Shown here in pieces: positions 8,676-18,275 of a stretch of 64,000 bases of DNA. The translations under genes were made by a program, and so were the position numbers. The stretch's first letter is position 1. Each line of letters opens with the position of its first letter. The DNA comes from JASJCL01 sp050291585 (GTDB taxonomy: Bacteria; Desulfobacterota; Desulfobacteria; Desulfobacterales; Desulfosarcinaceae): contig JBNKKA010000003.1 in the NCBI GenBank assembly GCA_050291585.1, positions 6,146 through 70,145 of the forward strand, in the 5' to 3' direction. Under the pieces are notes generated by a model. The model was not told where the DNA came from and ran no database searches. It saw nothing but the letters and a program-made list of their open reading frames with translations.

Positions 8676-11600
8676 ATGGCTGCTAAACGAGCGCCACATC
8701 TATCGCCCGCCTTATTCAGCAGAGCCCACTGCCTGGTCAGAGGCCTCTGCCTGGCGGCGGTATGCGCGCTTCTGCTGCCGGTTTTGACCGCCGCAGCCAC
8801 AAAGGGAAAAGACCTGGAAACCCACGTGAGCTTCCTGAGCGCTCAGGCTGACCGCAGCAGCGGTACCCCGGGCGCCCGGGCAGCGGCGGACTATATCCGA
8901 TCAGTTTTCGAGGGCCTTGACCTGGCCGAGGTGGGCAGCATGGCCTTTGACCAACCGGTGCGCCGTTTCAGCCATTGCCGCATGGAGAGCGGGCCAGGTC
9001 GGGCGCCCATTGCGCTGGCCCCCTTCAATGCCAACGCCGTGGCTCCCGATACCCTGCCCCCCGGCGGGTTGGCCGGTCAACTGATCTATGCTGGCCGGGG
9101 CAGTCCGGCGGAGTTCAACGGCCGCACGGTCAAGGGCGCCATCGTACTCATGGAGCTGGACTCGGGGCGCAACTGGCTCAATGCGGCCTCCTTGGGCGCC
9201 AAAGCCCTCATCTATCTGGATCGCGGCGACGTCCAGGGCGGTACGCGCAAGGATTTTTACCTGGATAAATACGAGCTTACCCCCCTGACCTTTCCCCGTT
9301 TCCGTATCTCCCTTGAAGCCGCCCGGCAGGCCTTCGGGTCCTTTGAAGCTGCGGATGACAACCTGTCCGAGACGGTGCGCCTCTTTTCGGACATGCACTG
9401 GTCCCAGGCCGAGGCGCGCAACGTCTACGCCCTAGTCCCCGGCCAGGATCCCGATTTGGAAGAGAGCCTCCTAATCGTTGAGGCCTTCTACGATAGCACC
9501 GCCCTGGTGGCCGGTGCGGCACCGGGAGCCGAAGAAGCCTTGGGGGCGGCCACCCTGCTGGAGCTGGCCCGTCATCTCAAGGCCCACCCACCCAAGCGCA
9601 GCGTCCTGGTGGTGGCCACCGATGCCCACGCCCACACTCTGGGGGGGATGCGTGAGATGATTTGGAGCATCTCCGAGCGTAGCCGCGAACTGCGTGGGCG
9701 CGAACGGGAGCTGAAACGTCTGATCTCCGCCCACAAGGCAGCCCTGAAACTATTGCGTGACACCAGCGATACCAGCGCCGGCGCAACCATGACCACCGAG
9801 CAGGCGGTGGCGCTAAAAGCCGTCCTCAGCGACGAGATCAAGGCCGAGGTGGACCGCCGTTCCCGCGAGCTGATGCACTTGCGTATGCAGACCGCGGAAA
9901 GTGTCAGTTCGGAGACCATCGCCACCCTGGCCGATGCGCGCCTGGCCCTGCGACGCCTGGACTGGCGGGACGATCTGGCCAAGCTTACGCCGTCCCAACA
10001 AGGCTATATCGACGCTCTGCGGCCCCTCTCCGAGGCGCGTTACCGGACCGCCCTGGCCGATGCAGAAAATCAGTTGGCCGCTTTAAAGATGGCCACCCGT
10101 TTTCGGTCCCTGGTGAAGGGTTACGATCTGGCGGCGGTGGTCTCCTTGCATCTCTCCAGCCACGGCAGCGGGGTGGGAGCTTTCAACCAGGGCTGGCTCT
10201 ATCCCCTCAAACCCATCATCAACCGCATCAGCGCCTACAGCCGCATCGACGAAGTCCTGCGCTCAGGGGCAGCGGAGATAGAGGCGGCCCAAGGGCTGCC
10301 GGCCCTTTTCAAGGATAGCCTGCGCCCCAGTCGGCGCCACCGCTGGGAGAGCTTTTTTCTGGACCAACCCTTTCTGGGTGGTGAGGTGAGTTCGGTGGCG
10401 GGCATGGTGGGCATCACCCTGGCCACCACCCACGACGCCCGCCCCTATTGGGGAACGCCTTACGACACCGCCGGGCGCATCGACTGGGCGTTCGCCCACC
10501 AACAAGAGGTGCTAGTCAAAGGTCTCATCGCCCACCTGGCGGACGCGGCTGAACTGCACACCGACGAGGCGCCGCGCTACGGTTTTGCCACGGTGACGGG
10601 CAGGGCCAATTTCCTGCGCCAAGGAGAGGTCTTCCCCGATCAGCCCGCGCCGGACAGCGTATTGCTTTCCTACCAGGGGCCGGGGCGTTACATCAATCTG
10701 GTGGACAGCCAGGGTCGTTTTCAGATCAAAGGGGTGGTGGACAAAAAGCACGTCCTCCACAAGGTGATCATCGAGGGATATCGCTTCGATCCCCACAGCG
10801 GCGAGGTGGTTTGGGCCATCGACAAGAAACAGACCACCAAAGCCGCCTACCGGGTCAAGATGGAGCACCCCCGCATGGAGACCAACCTGGTGATGTTCGC
10901 CTGCCAGGGCGCCACCATTTTCAACCTGCTGGAGCCGCGAAACTTTCGCTACATGACCCGGCTCAACCTCTACGACGGGCGCCTTGAGGCGCCACCGGTG
11001 CGGTATTGGTACAGCCGTATCGATACACGCGATTCGGTCATCGCCAGCATCTACCTCGAGCCGGGTACCCCCCTCAAACTGACCCTTTCGGACAGCATTT
11101 TGCGACGTAAAATGATCCTCACCCACGCCGACGGAACCCACAGCCAGGGTACCGGCTACCGCGTCGACCAATGGCCCCTCATCGCCCCCACAGAGTATCT
11201 GGTGGCCCGGGACATGTGGGCCTTGTTGGCCCCGCGCATGGCCAACCTCGAGAATCATGGCATCCAGGACGATCGCATCGACCGCCTCAAGCAGGAGGGC
11301 TTGACGGCTCTGGCGTCAGCTGAGACGGCCCTGGCCAACCAGACCTACGATCTTTTCTTCGAGTCCGCCCGGCGCGCCTGGGCTCTGGCCAGCCGCGTGT
11401 ATGAACATGTGGATCGCACCCAGAAGGATGTTCTCCTGGGGGTGCTCTTCTACATAGCCCTCTTCGTGCCGTTCGCCTTTTGCGCCGAACGGCTGCTCTT
11501 CTCCTACCGCAGCATCTACAAGCGCATCGCGGCCTTCATTATTATTTTACTACTCCTCATAGCCATCATCTACAGCGTCCACCCTGCCTTTCAATTGGCC

Positions 11601-13532
11601 TACAGCCCCACGGTGGTGATCCTTGCCTTCTTCATCATCGGCCTCTCCCTGCTGGTCAGCCTTATCATCTTCCTACGTTTCGAAGAGGAGATGATGCTCC
11701 TCCAGCGTCAGTCCCAGCAGAAGCGCGCCGAGGAGATCAGCATGTGGAAAGCCTTTACGGCGGCGTTCTTTTTGGGGGTCAGTAACCTGCGTCGCCGACG
11801 CCTGCGTACCGCTCTGACCTGCGTTACCCTGGTAATTCTCACCTTTACCATCATGAGTTTCACCACGGTGAACTCTCTGCGGCGCCACGCGCGCTTGCAG
11901 TACAGCCCCGAACCGGCCTATCAGGGCCTCTTGCTGAAAAACATCAACTGGCGCGATCTGCCCGCCGAAACCCTGGGTATCGTGGGCAACAGTTTCGCCC
12001 AGGTCGGCCAGGTCGCCCCGAGGGTGTGGCTCGAGGCAGATGACCGTACGCGAGTACGTAAGATCCCCCTGGCCAATGGAGACAAACGCGCGGAGGCTCA
12101 GGGGCTTGTTGGGTTATCGGCTGAGGAGCCCGCGGTGACCGGGATGGATGAGATCCTCGTGGAAGGGCGCTGGTTCCGCCCCGGTGAGCAGGATGTGGTT
12201 CTGTTGCCCCGGGATTTGGCATTAGGGCTGGGAATTCGCTGGTCCGAGCCTGGAGAACGCACGATTTCTCTGTGGGGAATCTCCTATAAGGTGGTGGGCA
12301 TCTTTGATCCCGATCGGCTGGCCCGTCGTACCGACCTGGACGGCGAACCCCTCACCCCGGTGACCTTTCCCAGCGAGACCGCCCAGGCCCTCACCGAGGT
12401 GGAGATGGAGGCCCTCGAATCGGGTGAAGATGTGCGCACCTTCCAGAGCCGCTATGTCCATGTGCCGCCGGAACTGGTGGCCATTGTACCCGCCCGGACG
12501 CTCTTGGCCGCAAGGGGGAAGCTCAAGGCCATTGCCGTACGTCCCGGGGACTGCTGCACCGTTGCAGAGCTGGCCGAGGAACTCTCGGACCGCTTCGGAC
12601 TGACCCTTTTTAGCGGCGAGCCGGGAGGTAGCTTCGTCTATACTGCCAGCGACACACTCAGCTATAGCGGGGTGCCCAACATCCTCATCCCCGTGGTGAT
12701 CTCCATTCTCATCGTACTCAACACCATGATCAGCAGCGTCTATGAGCGCAAACGCGAGATCGGGATCTACACCTCGGTGGGGCTGGCACCCTCCCATGTG
12801 GCCTTTCTCTTCATTGCCGAGGCCTTGGCCTTTGCCGTTCTCAGCGTGGTGATGGGCTATATCGTGGCCCAGACGGCGGCAAAATTTCTGGCGGGCAGCG
12901 CCCTCTGGGCAGGCATCACAGTCAACTACTCCTCCATGGCCGGCGTGGCCGCCATGCTGCTTGTGATCCTGGTGGTGCTGGTGTCGGCCATCTACCCCTC
13001 TCGGGTGGCGGCTTCCATCGCCATCCCCGACGTGAAGCGTTCCTGGCAACTGCCCAAGGTGCATGGCAACCATCTCGAGATCACCTTGCCATTTCTGCTC
13101 AAGGTGGGCGAGGAGAAAAGCGCTGCCGGATTTCTCTACGATTACTTCAATGGTCACCAGGATATCTCTCACGGACTCTTCTCCACCGGAGACCTGAAAT
13201 TTACAGAAAACAAGGCCTTAACCGGCCAGGTCCATCCCGCGGATGAGGCACCCTGTCTGCAGATGGCGTCCCTGGTGTGGCTGGCGCCCTTCGATTTGGG
13301 CATTGTTCAGCAGGTGGAACTGCTTTTCTGCCCTTCGGCCAATGAGGCCGACTTCATTGAGATTCGCATACGCCTGACCCGTGGGGCCGGGGAAGCCAAT
13401 GCCTGGCGGCGAACCAACAAGGTTTTTATTCATCAGCTGCGTAAACAGATGCTCATTTGGCGCTCCCTGTCGGTGGCGCACAAAGTTAACTTCGAAAAAA
13501 TGCTTACGGCACACGCTAACACGGGTGCTTAG
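8676..13532 (+). CDS. Giant fusion: degenerate M28 peptidase plus FtsX permease
   Basis: This 1618-residue protein has an N-terminal membrane or signal segment (about residues 22-42), a PA-like part (about 125-225) and an M28-peptidase-like part. The M28 part has EAFYDSTALVAGAAPGAEEA near 268 where active enzymes have AHxD and GADDN, and ATDAHAHTLGG near 314 where they have EE. The zinc ligands are therefore replaced. A charged, probably coiled-coil insert follows (about 330-480), then more peptidase-like and beta-rich sequence. From about residue 915 there are three membrane helices, then an FtsX unit with a first helix near 1040, a periplasmic domain (about 1068-1328), three helices to about 1441 and a soluble tail of about 165 residues. 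It likely forms the permease of the adjacent ATPase, with the peptidase fold used for binding. Confidence 0.78.
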   Translation: MAAKRAPHLSPALFSRAHCLVRGLCLAAVCALLLPVLTAAATKGKDLETHVSFLSAQADRSSGTPGARAAADYIRSVFEGLDLAEVGSMAFDQPVRRFSHCRMESGPGRAPIALAPFNANAVAPDTLPPGGLAGQLIYAGRGSPAEFNGRTVKGAIVLMELDSGRNWLNAASLGAKALIYLDRGDVQGGTRKDFYLDKYELTPLTFPRFRISLEAARQAFGSFEAADDNLSETVRLFSDMHWSQAEARNVYALVPGQDPDLEESLLIVEAFYDSTALVAGAAPGAEEALGAATLLELARHLKAHPPKRSVLVVATDAHAHTLGGMREMIWSISERSRELRGRERELKRLISAHKAALKLLRDTSDTSAGATMTTEQAVALKAVLSDEIKAEVDRRSRELMHLRMQTAESVSSETIATLADARLALRRLDWRDDLAKLTPSQQGYIDALRPLSEARYRTALADAENQLAALKMATRFRSLVKGYDLAAVVSLHLSSHGSGVGAFNQGWLYPLKPIINRISAYSRIDEVLRSGAAEIEAAQGLPALFKDSLRPSRRHRWESFFLDQPFLGGEVSSVAGMVGITLATTHDARPYWGTPYDTAGRIDWAFAHQQEVLVKGLIAHLADAAELHTDEAPRYGFATVTGRANFLRQGEVFPDQPAPDSVLLSYQGPGRYINLVDSQGRFQIKGVVDKKHVLHKVIIEGYRFDPHSGEVVWAIDKKQTTKAAYRVKMEHPRMETNLVMFACQGATIFNLLEPRNFRYMTRLNLYDGRLEAPPVRYWYSRIDTRDSVIASIYLEPGTPLKLTLSDSILRRKMILTHADGTHSQGTGYRVDQWPLIAPTEYLVARDMWALLAPRMANLENHGIQDDRIDRLKQEGLTALASAETALANQTYDLFFESARRAWALASRVYEHVDRTQKDVLLGVLFYIALFVPFAFCAERLLFSYRSIYKRIAAFIIILLLLIAIIYSVHPAFQLAYSPTVVILAFFIIGLSLLVSLIIFLRFEEEMMLLQRQSQQKRAEEISMWKAFTAAFFLGVSNLRRRRLRTALTCVTLVILTFTIMSFTTVNSLRRHARLQYSPEPAYQGLLLKNINWRDLPAETLGIVGNSFAQVGQVAPRVWLEADDRTRVRKIPLANGDKRAEAQGLVGLSAEEPAVTGMDEILVEGRWFRPGEQDVVLLPRDLALGLGIRWSEPGERTISLWGISYKVVGIFDPDRLARRTDLDGEPLTPVTFPSETAQALTEVEMEALESGEDVRTFQSRYVHVPPELVAIVPARTLLAARGKLKAIAVRPGDCCTVAELAEELSDRFGLTLFSGEPGGSFVYTASDTLSYSGVPNILIPVVISILIVLNTMISSVYERKREIGIYTSVGLAPSHVAFLFIAEALAFAVLSVVMGYIVAQTAAKFLAGSALWAGITVNYSSMAGVAAMLLVILVVLVSAIYPSRVAASIAIPDVKRSWQLPKVHGNHLEITLPFLLKVGEEKSAAGFLYDYFNGHQDISHGLFSTGDLKFTENKALTGQVHPADEAPCLQMASLVWLAPFDLGIVQQVELLFCPSANEADFIEIRIRLTRGAGEANAWRRTNKVFIHQLRKQMLIWRSLSVAHKVNFEKMLTAHANTGA

Positions 13533-13544
13533 GGATAAGGCCCC

Positions 13545-15554
13545 ATGCTCGAAAAGTCCACCTCTACAGAATCCGCAGGCATGCCGCCGGTTCGCCTGCG
13601 CGCCGTGGTCCTCGGGGCCGTCATTGCTCTGTTGATCTGCGCCCTGACCCCCTTCAACAACACCTACCGCCAAGCCACACCCCTGGGCGGAGGCCATTTT
13701 CCCCTGGCGCCCTTTTACATCCTCATCTGGCTCACCCTTGTGGTCAGTGTGGTCAACCATTTTCGCAAGGAGCGGCCCCTGCTCAGCGGCAGCGAACTAC
13801 TCCTGGCCTGGGGCCTCATGGTGCTGGTCTCCGGGGTGGCTTACACCGGGCTGGTGCGTACCTTCTTCATCAACCTGACAGCCCCCTTCCACTTCGCTAC
13901 GCTGGAGAACCGCTGGGCCGACACCCTCCAACCATTAATTCCGGAGGGGCTTTTCCCGGCGGACAGCGGGGCCATCCTGGAACTCTATAACGGTCTGGAA
14001 GGCGGCCGGCGGCTCTCCTGGTGGGCGGTCCTTAATCACATCCCCTGGCAGGCTTGGTTAAACCCCCTGGTGGCCTGGGGGGGCTTTGTGCTGCTCTGCT
14101 ATTGGGTAATGGTGTGCATCGTCACCCTCCTGGCCCCCCAGGCGCTGGTTAACGAACGCATGAATTTTCCCCTCTTGCGCGTGCCCCAGCTCATGGAAGC
14201 GGCCGTGGACGAGGGCCGCAGCGCTGAATTCTGGGGGAACCGCTTTCTGCTCACCGGCATATTCATTCCGGTGGCTCTGCACCTGCTCAACGGCCTCAGT
14301 TTCTACTACCCTTCGGTGCCCCAACTGCCCACTCTTATTCTGGCGGGCAGCTATTTTCCCAGTGTGGGTCTCTTCTCGGGCTTCATCAAGCTGAAGATCT
14401 TCATCTACCCGGCCTTCATCGGCTTCGCTTTTCTGGCCGCCAAACAGATCTCCTTCTCCTTCTGGTTCTTTTTCCTGGCCGGCGGACTGCTTTTCGGCCT
14501 CCTCTCGGTGCTAGGCTATCAGATCCCGGCCGCCGCCCTGGGGGTCACCTTCGGGCCGACCCTTTCAAGGCCGGAGGAGATGCAGATGGTGGGGGCCTTT
14601 CTGGCCTTTCTCTTCTTCCTCATCTGGCTGGCGCGTTTTCACTTCGCCGATGTGCTGCGCCAGGCCTTTTACCTCAAGCCCGCCGAGCGGCCGGCCAACG
14701 ACTGGTTCAGCATGCGCTTCGCCTTCTGGGGGGTGGTGGTGGGTTCCCTGGCGCTGCTCGTCTGGTTCTATCTTTTCGGCATGCCCTTGGCTGTGGCCGT
14801 GGTAGTTTTGGGGGCCTTTTTTGTTTTTCCCCTGGTGGCCATGCGGGTGATCTGTCAAGGGGGGTTGGCCTATTTTACCCTTACGGCGGCACCCCTGGAC
14901 GGCCTCCTGGCCTTCATCAGTCCCCAGTTCTTTACCCAGGCGGGCCTGGTCCTGGCGGGGATGGCCCAGAAAGTGCTCTTCCTGGATCTGCGCGAATCGC
15001 TCATGCCCTCACTGCTGCATTTCCGAAAGATCAGCGGCGAGATGCAAGGGCGTAACCTGATCCGCTGGTCCATGCTTGTGCTGCTCTTTCTCAGCGTGGT
15101 GGTCTCCTTTCTGGCCATGCTGGCCCTGTGCTACAAATACGGGGTACGCGAGCTGCAACTTGACTGGGCCTCGTACTCCACCCTGGCGGTTTACAATAAT
15201 CTCAACACCCTGGTGACAACGCCGGTGCGCCCTGGCGCCTGGGTGACGGTTTTCGCCATCGTGGGCGCCGTATTGATGGTGGCGCTGGTGCTCTGCTATC
15301 ATCGATTTTACTGGTGGCCCCTGCATCCTATCGGCTATCTCATGGCATACAGCCCGGCCATGCGGATCCTGTGGTTCAGTTTTTTCGTGGGTTGGCTCTG
15401 TAATGCTTTGTGCATGCGCTACGGTGGTGTAGTGCTGTTCAAGAAGATACGTTTTTTCTTCATCGGCCTGATCATCGGCGATTTTCTCATGGGGGGCACA
15501 TGGGCTTTGGTGGGGTTTTTCAGCCACGCATCGTATCAGGTGTTGCCGACGTAA
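13545..15554 (+). CDS. Large polytopic membrane protein, DUF6785/DUF6784-like
   Basis: The 669-residue protein has a dozen or so hydrophobic segments spread over its whole length. It carries stretches such as TPLGGGHFPLAPFYIL near residue 45 and VAMRVICQGGLAYFTLTAAP in the second half, which I associate with the DUF6785/DUF6784 membrane proteins. That assignment is from memory and uncertain. Its function is not known; the size and layout recall oligopeptide-type (OPT) transporters. It starts 12 bp after the giant permease and is followed after 25 bp by a membrane protein of nearly the same size, so the two may work as a pair. Confidence 0.6.
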   Translation: MLEKSTSTESAGMPPVRLRAVVLGAVIALLICALTPFNNTYRQATPLGGGHFPLAPFYILIWLTLVVSVVNHFRKERPLLSGSELLLAWGLMVLVSGVAYTGLVRTFFINLTAPFHFATLENRWADTLQPLIPEGLFPADSGAILELYNGLEGGRRLSWWAVLNHIPWQAWLNPLVAWGGFVLLCYWVMVCIVTLLAPQALVNERMNFPLLRVPQLMEAAVDEGRSAEFWGNRFLLTGIFIPVALHLLNGLSFYYPSVPQLPTLILAGSYFPSVGLFSGFIKLKIFIYPAFIGFAFLAAKQISFSFWFFFLAGGLLFGLLSVLGYQIPAAALGVTFGPTLSRPEEMQMVGAFLAFLFFLIWLARFHFADVLRQAFYLKPAERPANDWFSMRFAFWGVVVGSLALLVWFYLFGMPLAVAVVVLGAFFVFPLVAMRVICQGGLAYFTLTAAPLDGLLAFISPQFFTQAGLVLAGMAQKVLFLDLRESLMPSLLHFRKISGEMQGRNLIRWSMLVLLFLSVVVSFLAMLALCYKYGVRELQLDWASYSTLAVYNNLNTLVTTPVRPGAWVTVFAIVGAVLMVALVLCYHRFYWWPLHPIGYLMAYSPAMRILWFSFFVGWLCNALCMRYGGVVLFKKIRFFFIGLIIGDFLMGGTWALVGFFSHASYQVLPT

Positions 15555-15579
15555 ATAGCAGTATACTGAATTGACAACC

Positions 15580-17541
15580 ATGTACGAAGACAAAGAGATA
15601 AACACTTATCGCAACCTCGTGCAGACGCCGGAACACTTCGATGAGGGGTTCGGCTGGAAGACGGTGATCGGGGCGATCTTCATCGGCTTTCTGATGATGC
15701 CCGGCAGCATGTATCTTCAGCTGGTGATCGGCACGGGGATCGGTCCGGCCGCGCGTTGGGTGACCATCATTCTGTTTGCCGAGGTGGCTAAGCGGGCCCA
15801 CCAGGACCTCAAACAGCAGGAGGTCTTTCTGCTCTACTACATGGCCGGTGCCGCCCTGGCCTCTCCCTTCCAGGGCCTCCTCTGGAATCAGTATCTGGTG
15901 CAGTCCGACGCCGCCCGAATGTTGGGGTTGACCGAGTTTATCCCCGCCTGGGTGGCCCCCCAGCCCGGTTCCTCCTCTCTGGCAGAGCGGACCTTCTTTC
16001 ACCGCGACTGGCTGGTGCCGACTCTCTTACTCTTCGGCGCCCAGTTGATCCAGCGCATCGACCAATTCGGCCTGGGCTACGCCCTTTACCGCATCACCTC
16101 CGACGTGGAGAAGTTGCCTTTTCCCATGGCCCCGGTGGGCGCCCTGGGCACCATGGCTCTGGCCGAATCCAATGAGGACAAGAAGAAGAGCTGGAAGTGG
16201 CGTGTTTTTTCCATCGGCGGGGTGATCGGGCTGGCCTTTGGCGGGATCTATGTGCTCCTGCCGACCGTATCGGGGTTGATCTTCACCGAACCGATCCGGC
16301 TGATTCCCATCCCCTGGATAGAATTGACCCAACATACGGAAAAACTATTGCCCGCCGTAGCCACCGGCATTCAGCTGGACCTGGGCCTGTTGTTCATCGG
16401 CATGGTGCTTCCCTTCTGGGCCGTGATCGGCAGCGCCATAGGGATCGTGATTACCATGGCCGTCAACCCCACCCTCTTCCATCTGGGTGTTTTGAATCGC
16501 TGGCACTCGGGGATGGGAACCGTGGATACGGTTTTTTCCAACAACCTCGATTTTTACTTGAGCTTCAGTATCGGGCTGGGGATGGCCATCGGGGCAGTGG
16601 GTATCTGGCAGGTGGTGCGCTCAATTCGAAAACACAGTGATGATCAGCGGATCGATCTGAAACGCCTCTTCCATCCACCCCCGGGCCGGGGCGATTTTAA
16701 TTTCTGGATCTCCATCGGCATCTACGTTTTCTCCACCCTGTCATATGTGGGCCTTTGTGTCTGGTTGGTGCCCAGTTTTCCATGGCAATTCTTTATCGCC
16801 TATGGTTTTCTCTATACGCCTCTGGTCTCTTATATCAGTGCGCGCATGGAGGGGATCGCCGGCCAATTCGTCAGCCTGCCCCTGGTGCGAGAGGCCAGTT
16901 TCATCGCCGGGGCCAAGTATTTCGGCTACCAGGGGATCGAGATCTGGTATGCGCCCATCCCCATCCACAACTACGGCGAGGCGACGGTGAATTTTCGCCA
17001 AGTCGAGTTGACCGGCACCAGCTTTCGCGGCATTATAAAAGCAGAGTTTGTGGCCCTGCCCATTGTGATGGTCGCCAGTCTGCTTTTTTCCCAGTTCATC
17101 TGGCGCCTGGCGCCCATCCCCTCGAGCCAATACCCCTTTGCCCAGGAACTCTGGCATCTCCAGGCCCTCAATACACTTTTAATGCAGACCTCTACCCTCG
17201 AAGGCAACTCGCTCTTCTACCAGGCCCTCAATGGGCTCTACGTCACCTGTGGGCTGGGCTTCGGGGTGATCACCTATATGATCCTCTCCCTCTTTGGCCT
17301 GCCCGTGCTCCTGATCTATGGGGTGGTCCGCGGGCTGGGGCAGGTCAATCCCCACGGTCACATCCTGGAACTGGCTGGTGCCTTGATGGGCCGGTTTTTT
17401 TTCCTGAAACATTACGGGGCCATGTGGCGCCAGTATGCGCCGGTGCTTTTGGCGGGCTTCTCCTGCGGTATGGGGCTGATGGGGATGTTTGCCATGGGAT
17501 TCGCCCTGATCTTGAAATCGCTAGGAAGACTCGCATATTAA
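15580..17541 (+). CDS. Large polytopic membrane protein, OPT/peptide-transporter-like
   Basis: This protein of about 653 residues has many membrane segments, an N-terminal soluble lead with FGWKTVIGAIFIGFLMMPG, and a conserved-looking central part with GIEIWYAPIPIHNYGEATV and FRQVELTGTSFRGI. Similar proteins are often labelled peptide transporter. I take ATG 15580 as the start (MYEDKEINTYRN); a TTG at 15571 is also in frame. It shares length and general helix pattern with the protein just upstream, suggesting an ancient pair acting as a heteromeric channel or carrier. The cargo could be the glycan made by this locus, but that is a guess. Confidence 0.6.
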   Translation: MYEDKEINTYRNLVQTPEHFDEGFGWKTVIGAIFIGFLMMPGSMYLQLVIGTGIGPAARWVTIILFAEVAKRAHQDLKQQEVFLLYYMAGAALASPFQGLLWNQYLVQSDAARMLGLTEFIPAWVAPQPGSSSLAERTFFHRDWLVPTLLLFGAQLIQRIDQFGLGYALYRITSDVEKLPFPMAPVGALGTMALAESNEDKKKSWKWRVFSIGGVIGLAFGGIYVLLPTVSGLIFTEPIRLIPIPWIELTQHTEKLLPAVATGIQLDLGLLFIGMVLPFWAVIGSAIGIVITMAVNPTLFHLGVLNRWHSGMGTVDTVFSNNLDFYLSFSIGLGMAIGAVGIWQVVRSIRKHSDDQRIDLKRLFHPPPGRGDFNFWISIGIYVFSTLSYVGLCVWLVPSFPWQFFIAYGFLYTPLVSYISARMEGIAGQFVSLPLVREASFIAGAKYFGYQGIEIWYAPIPIHNYGEATVNFRQVELTGTSFRGIIKAEFVALPIVMVASLLFSQFIWRLAPIPSSQYPFAQELWHLQALNTLLMQTSTLEGNSLFYQALNGLYVTCGLGFGVITYMILSLFGLPVLLIYGVVRGLGQVNPHGHILELAGALMGRFFFLKHYGAMWRQYAPVLLAGFSCGMGLMGMFAMGFALILKSLGRLAY

Positions 17542-17597
17542 TTAGAAAAGCTTTATATGCTATTACACGATATTATAAAGTGGAAGGAACTTTCCAT

Positions 17598-18248
17598 ATG
17601 AAGAAAGTTCAGATGCGAACAAACATCCATGGGTTAGGGTTTAAGGCCATTTGGGGACTGGTGCTGGTATTGTTGCTGGCCGCAACATCGATCGCCGCCG
17701 AGGCCCCCCGCCATCTGGGCGGTTTTGTCCTTGGAGATTCCATTGAGAAATACAAGGACGTGGTGGACATGGACACCTGTCTGCATGTGCGCTACATGGA
17801 GTACGTCCAGGAGGCCGAAACCCGTTTTTTAAAGGGTTTCAGGAGCGGACTGATCGGTTTTGGTACCTGCGCCGACTATGGTAAAATCCTGCGTATCAAG
17901 CTCAAATACGAAGATCCTAGCAAGCGCTTTTTCGAACAGATGATGAAACGCTTGCGCCAGCGTTTCGGCGAGCCAGACGAGTACCGCGGTGACCCTTTCC
18001 ATGTCCTGGTGGCCTGGAAATGGTCCTTTGTCACCTCGGACGGCAGTCATATCTCCATGACCATGCAGCACAATGTCAAGGATGAGGAGCAGAAGATGGG
18101 CAACGCCATCAAACTGACGCTGACCACCCAGCTGGAGAAGGAAAAAGCGTGCTTCGAGGCCAAACAGCCCCCTTCCGAACCCAAGCCCCGGAGCCATAGC
18201 AAAGGTGGGAGCGCATCCGATGACTGGAAGCGTTTTGTGCCATATTAA
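17598..18248 (+). CDS. Periplasmic protein of unknown function
   Basis: The protein of about 216 residues begins with a clear signal peptide: positive MKKVQMRTNIHGLGFK, a hydrophobic core, then cleavage likely after AAEA near residue 38. The mature part has HLGGFVLGDSIEKYKD and RQRFGEPDEY followed by a tryptophan-containing strand. This layout is reminiscent of BamE/SmpA-like small domains, but I cannot assign a family. The tail (about residues 185-216) is rich in Pro, Ser and Lys and looks unstructured. The frame stays open upstream, but that part shadows the previous gene. The start ATG 17598 has GGAAGG upstream. It probably assists the membrane proteins encoded before it. Confidence 0.7.
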   Translation: MKKVQMRTNIHGLGFKAIWGLVLVLLLAATSIAAEAPRHLGGFVLGDSIEKYKDVVDMDTCLHVRYMEYVQEAETRFLKGFRSGLIGFGTCADYGKILRIKLKYEDPSKRFFEQMMKRLRQRFGEPDEYRGDPFHVLVAWKWSFVTSDGSHISMTMQHNVKDEEQKMGNAIKLTLTTQLEKEKACFEAKQPPSEPKPRSHSKGGSASDDWKRFVPY

Positions 18249-18275
18249 GCCTAATGGCCCTGTAATCGAGGCCGG

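Noticed and set aside
16755..17597. Upstream extension of the periplasmic protein gene
   Set aside because: It shadows the large membrane protein gene. The signal peptide begins only at ATG 17598.
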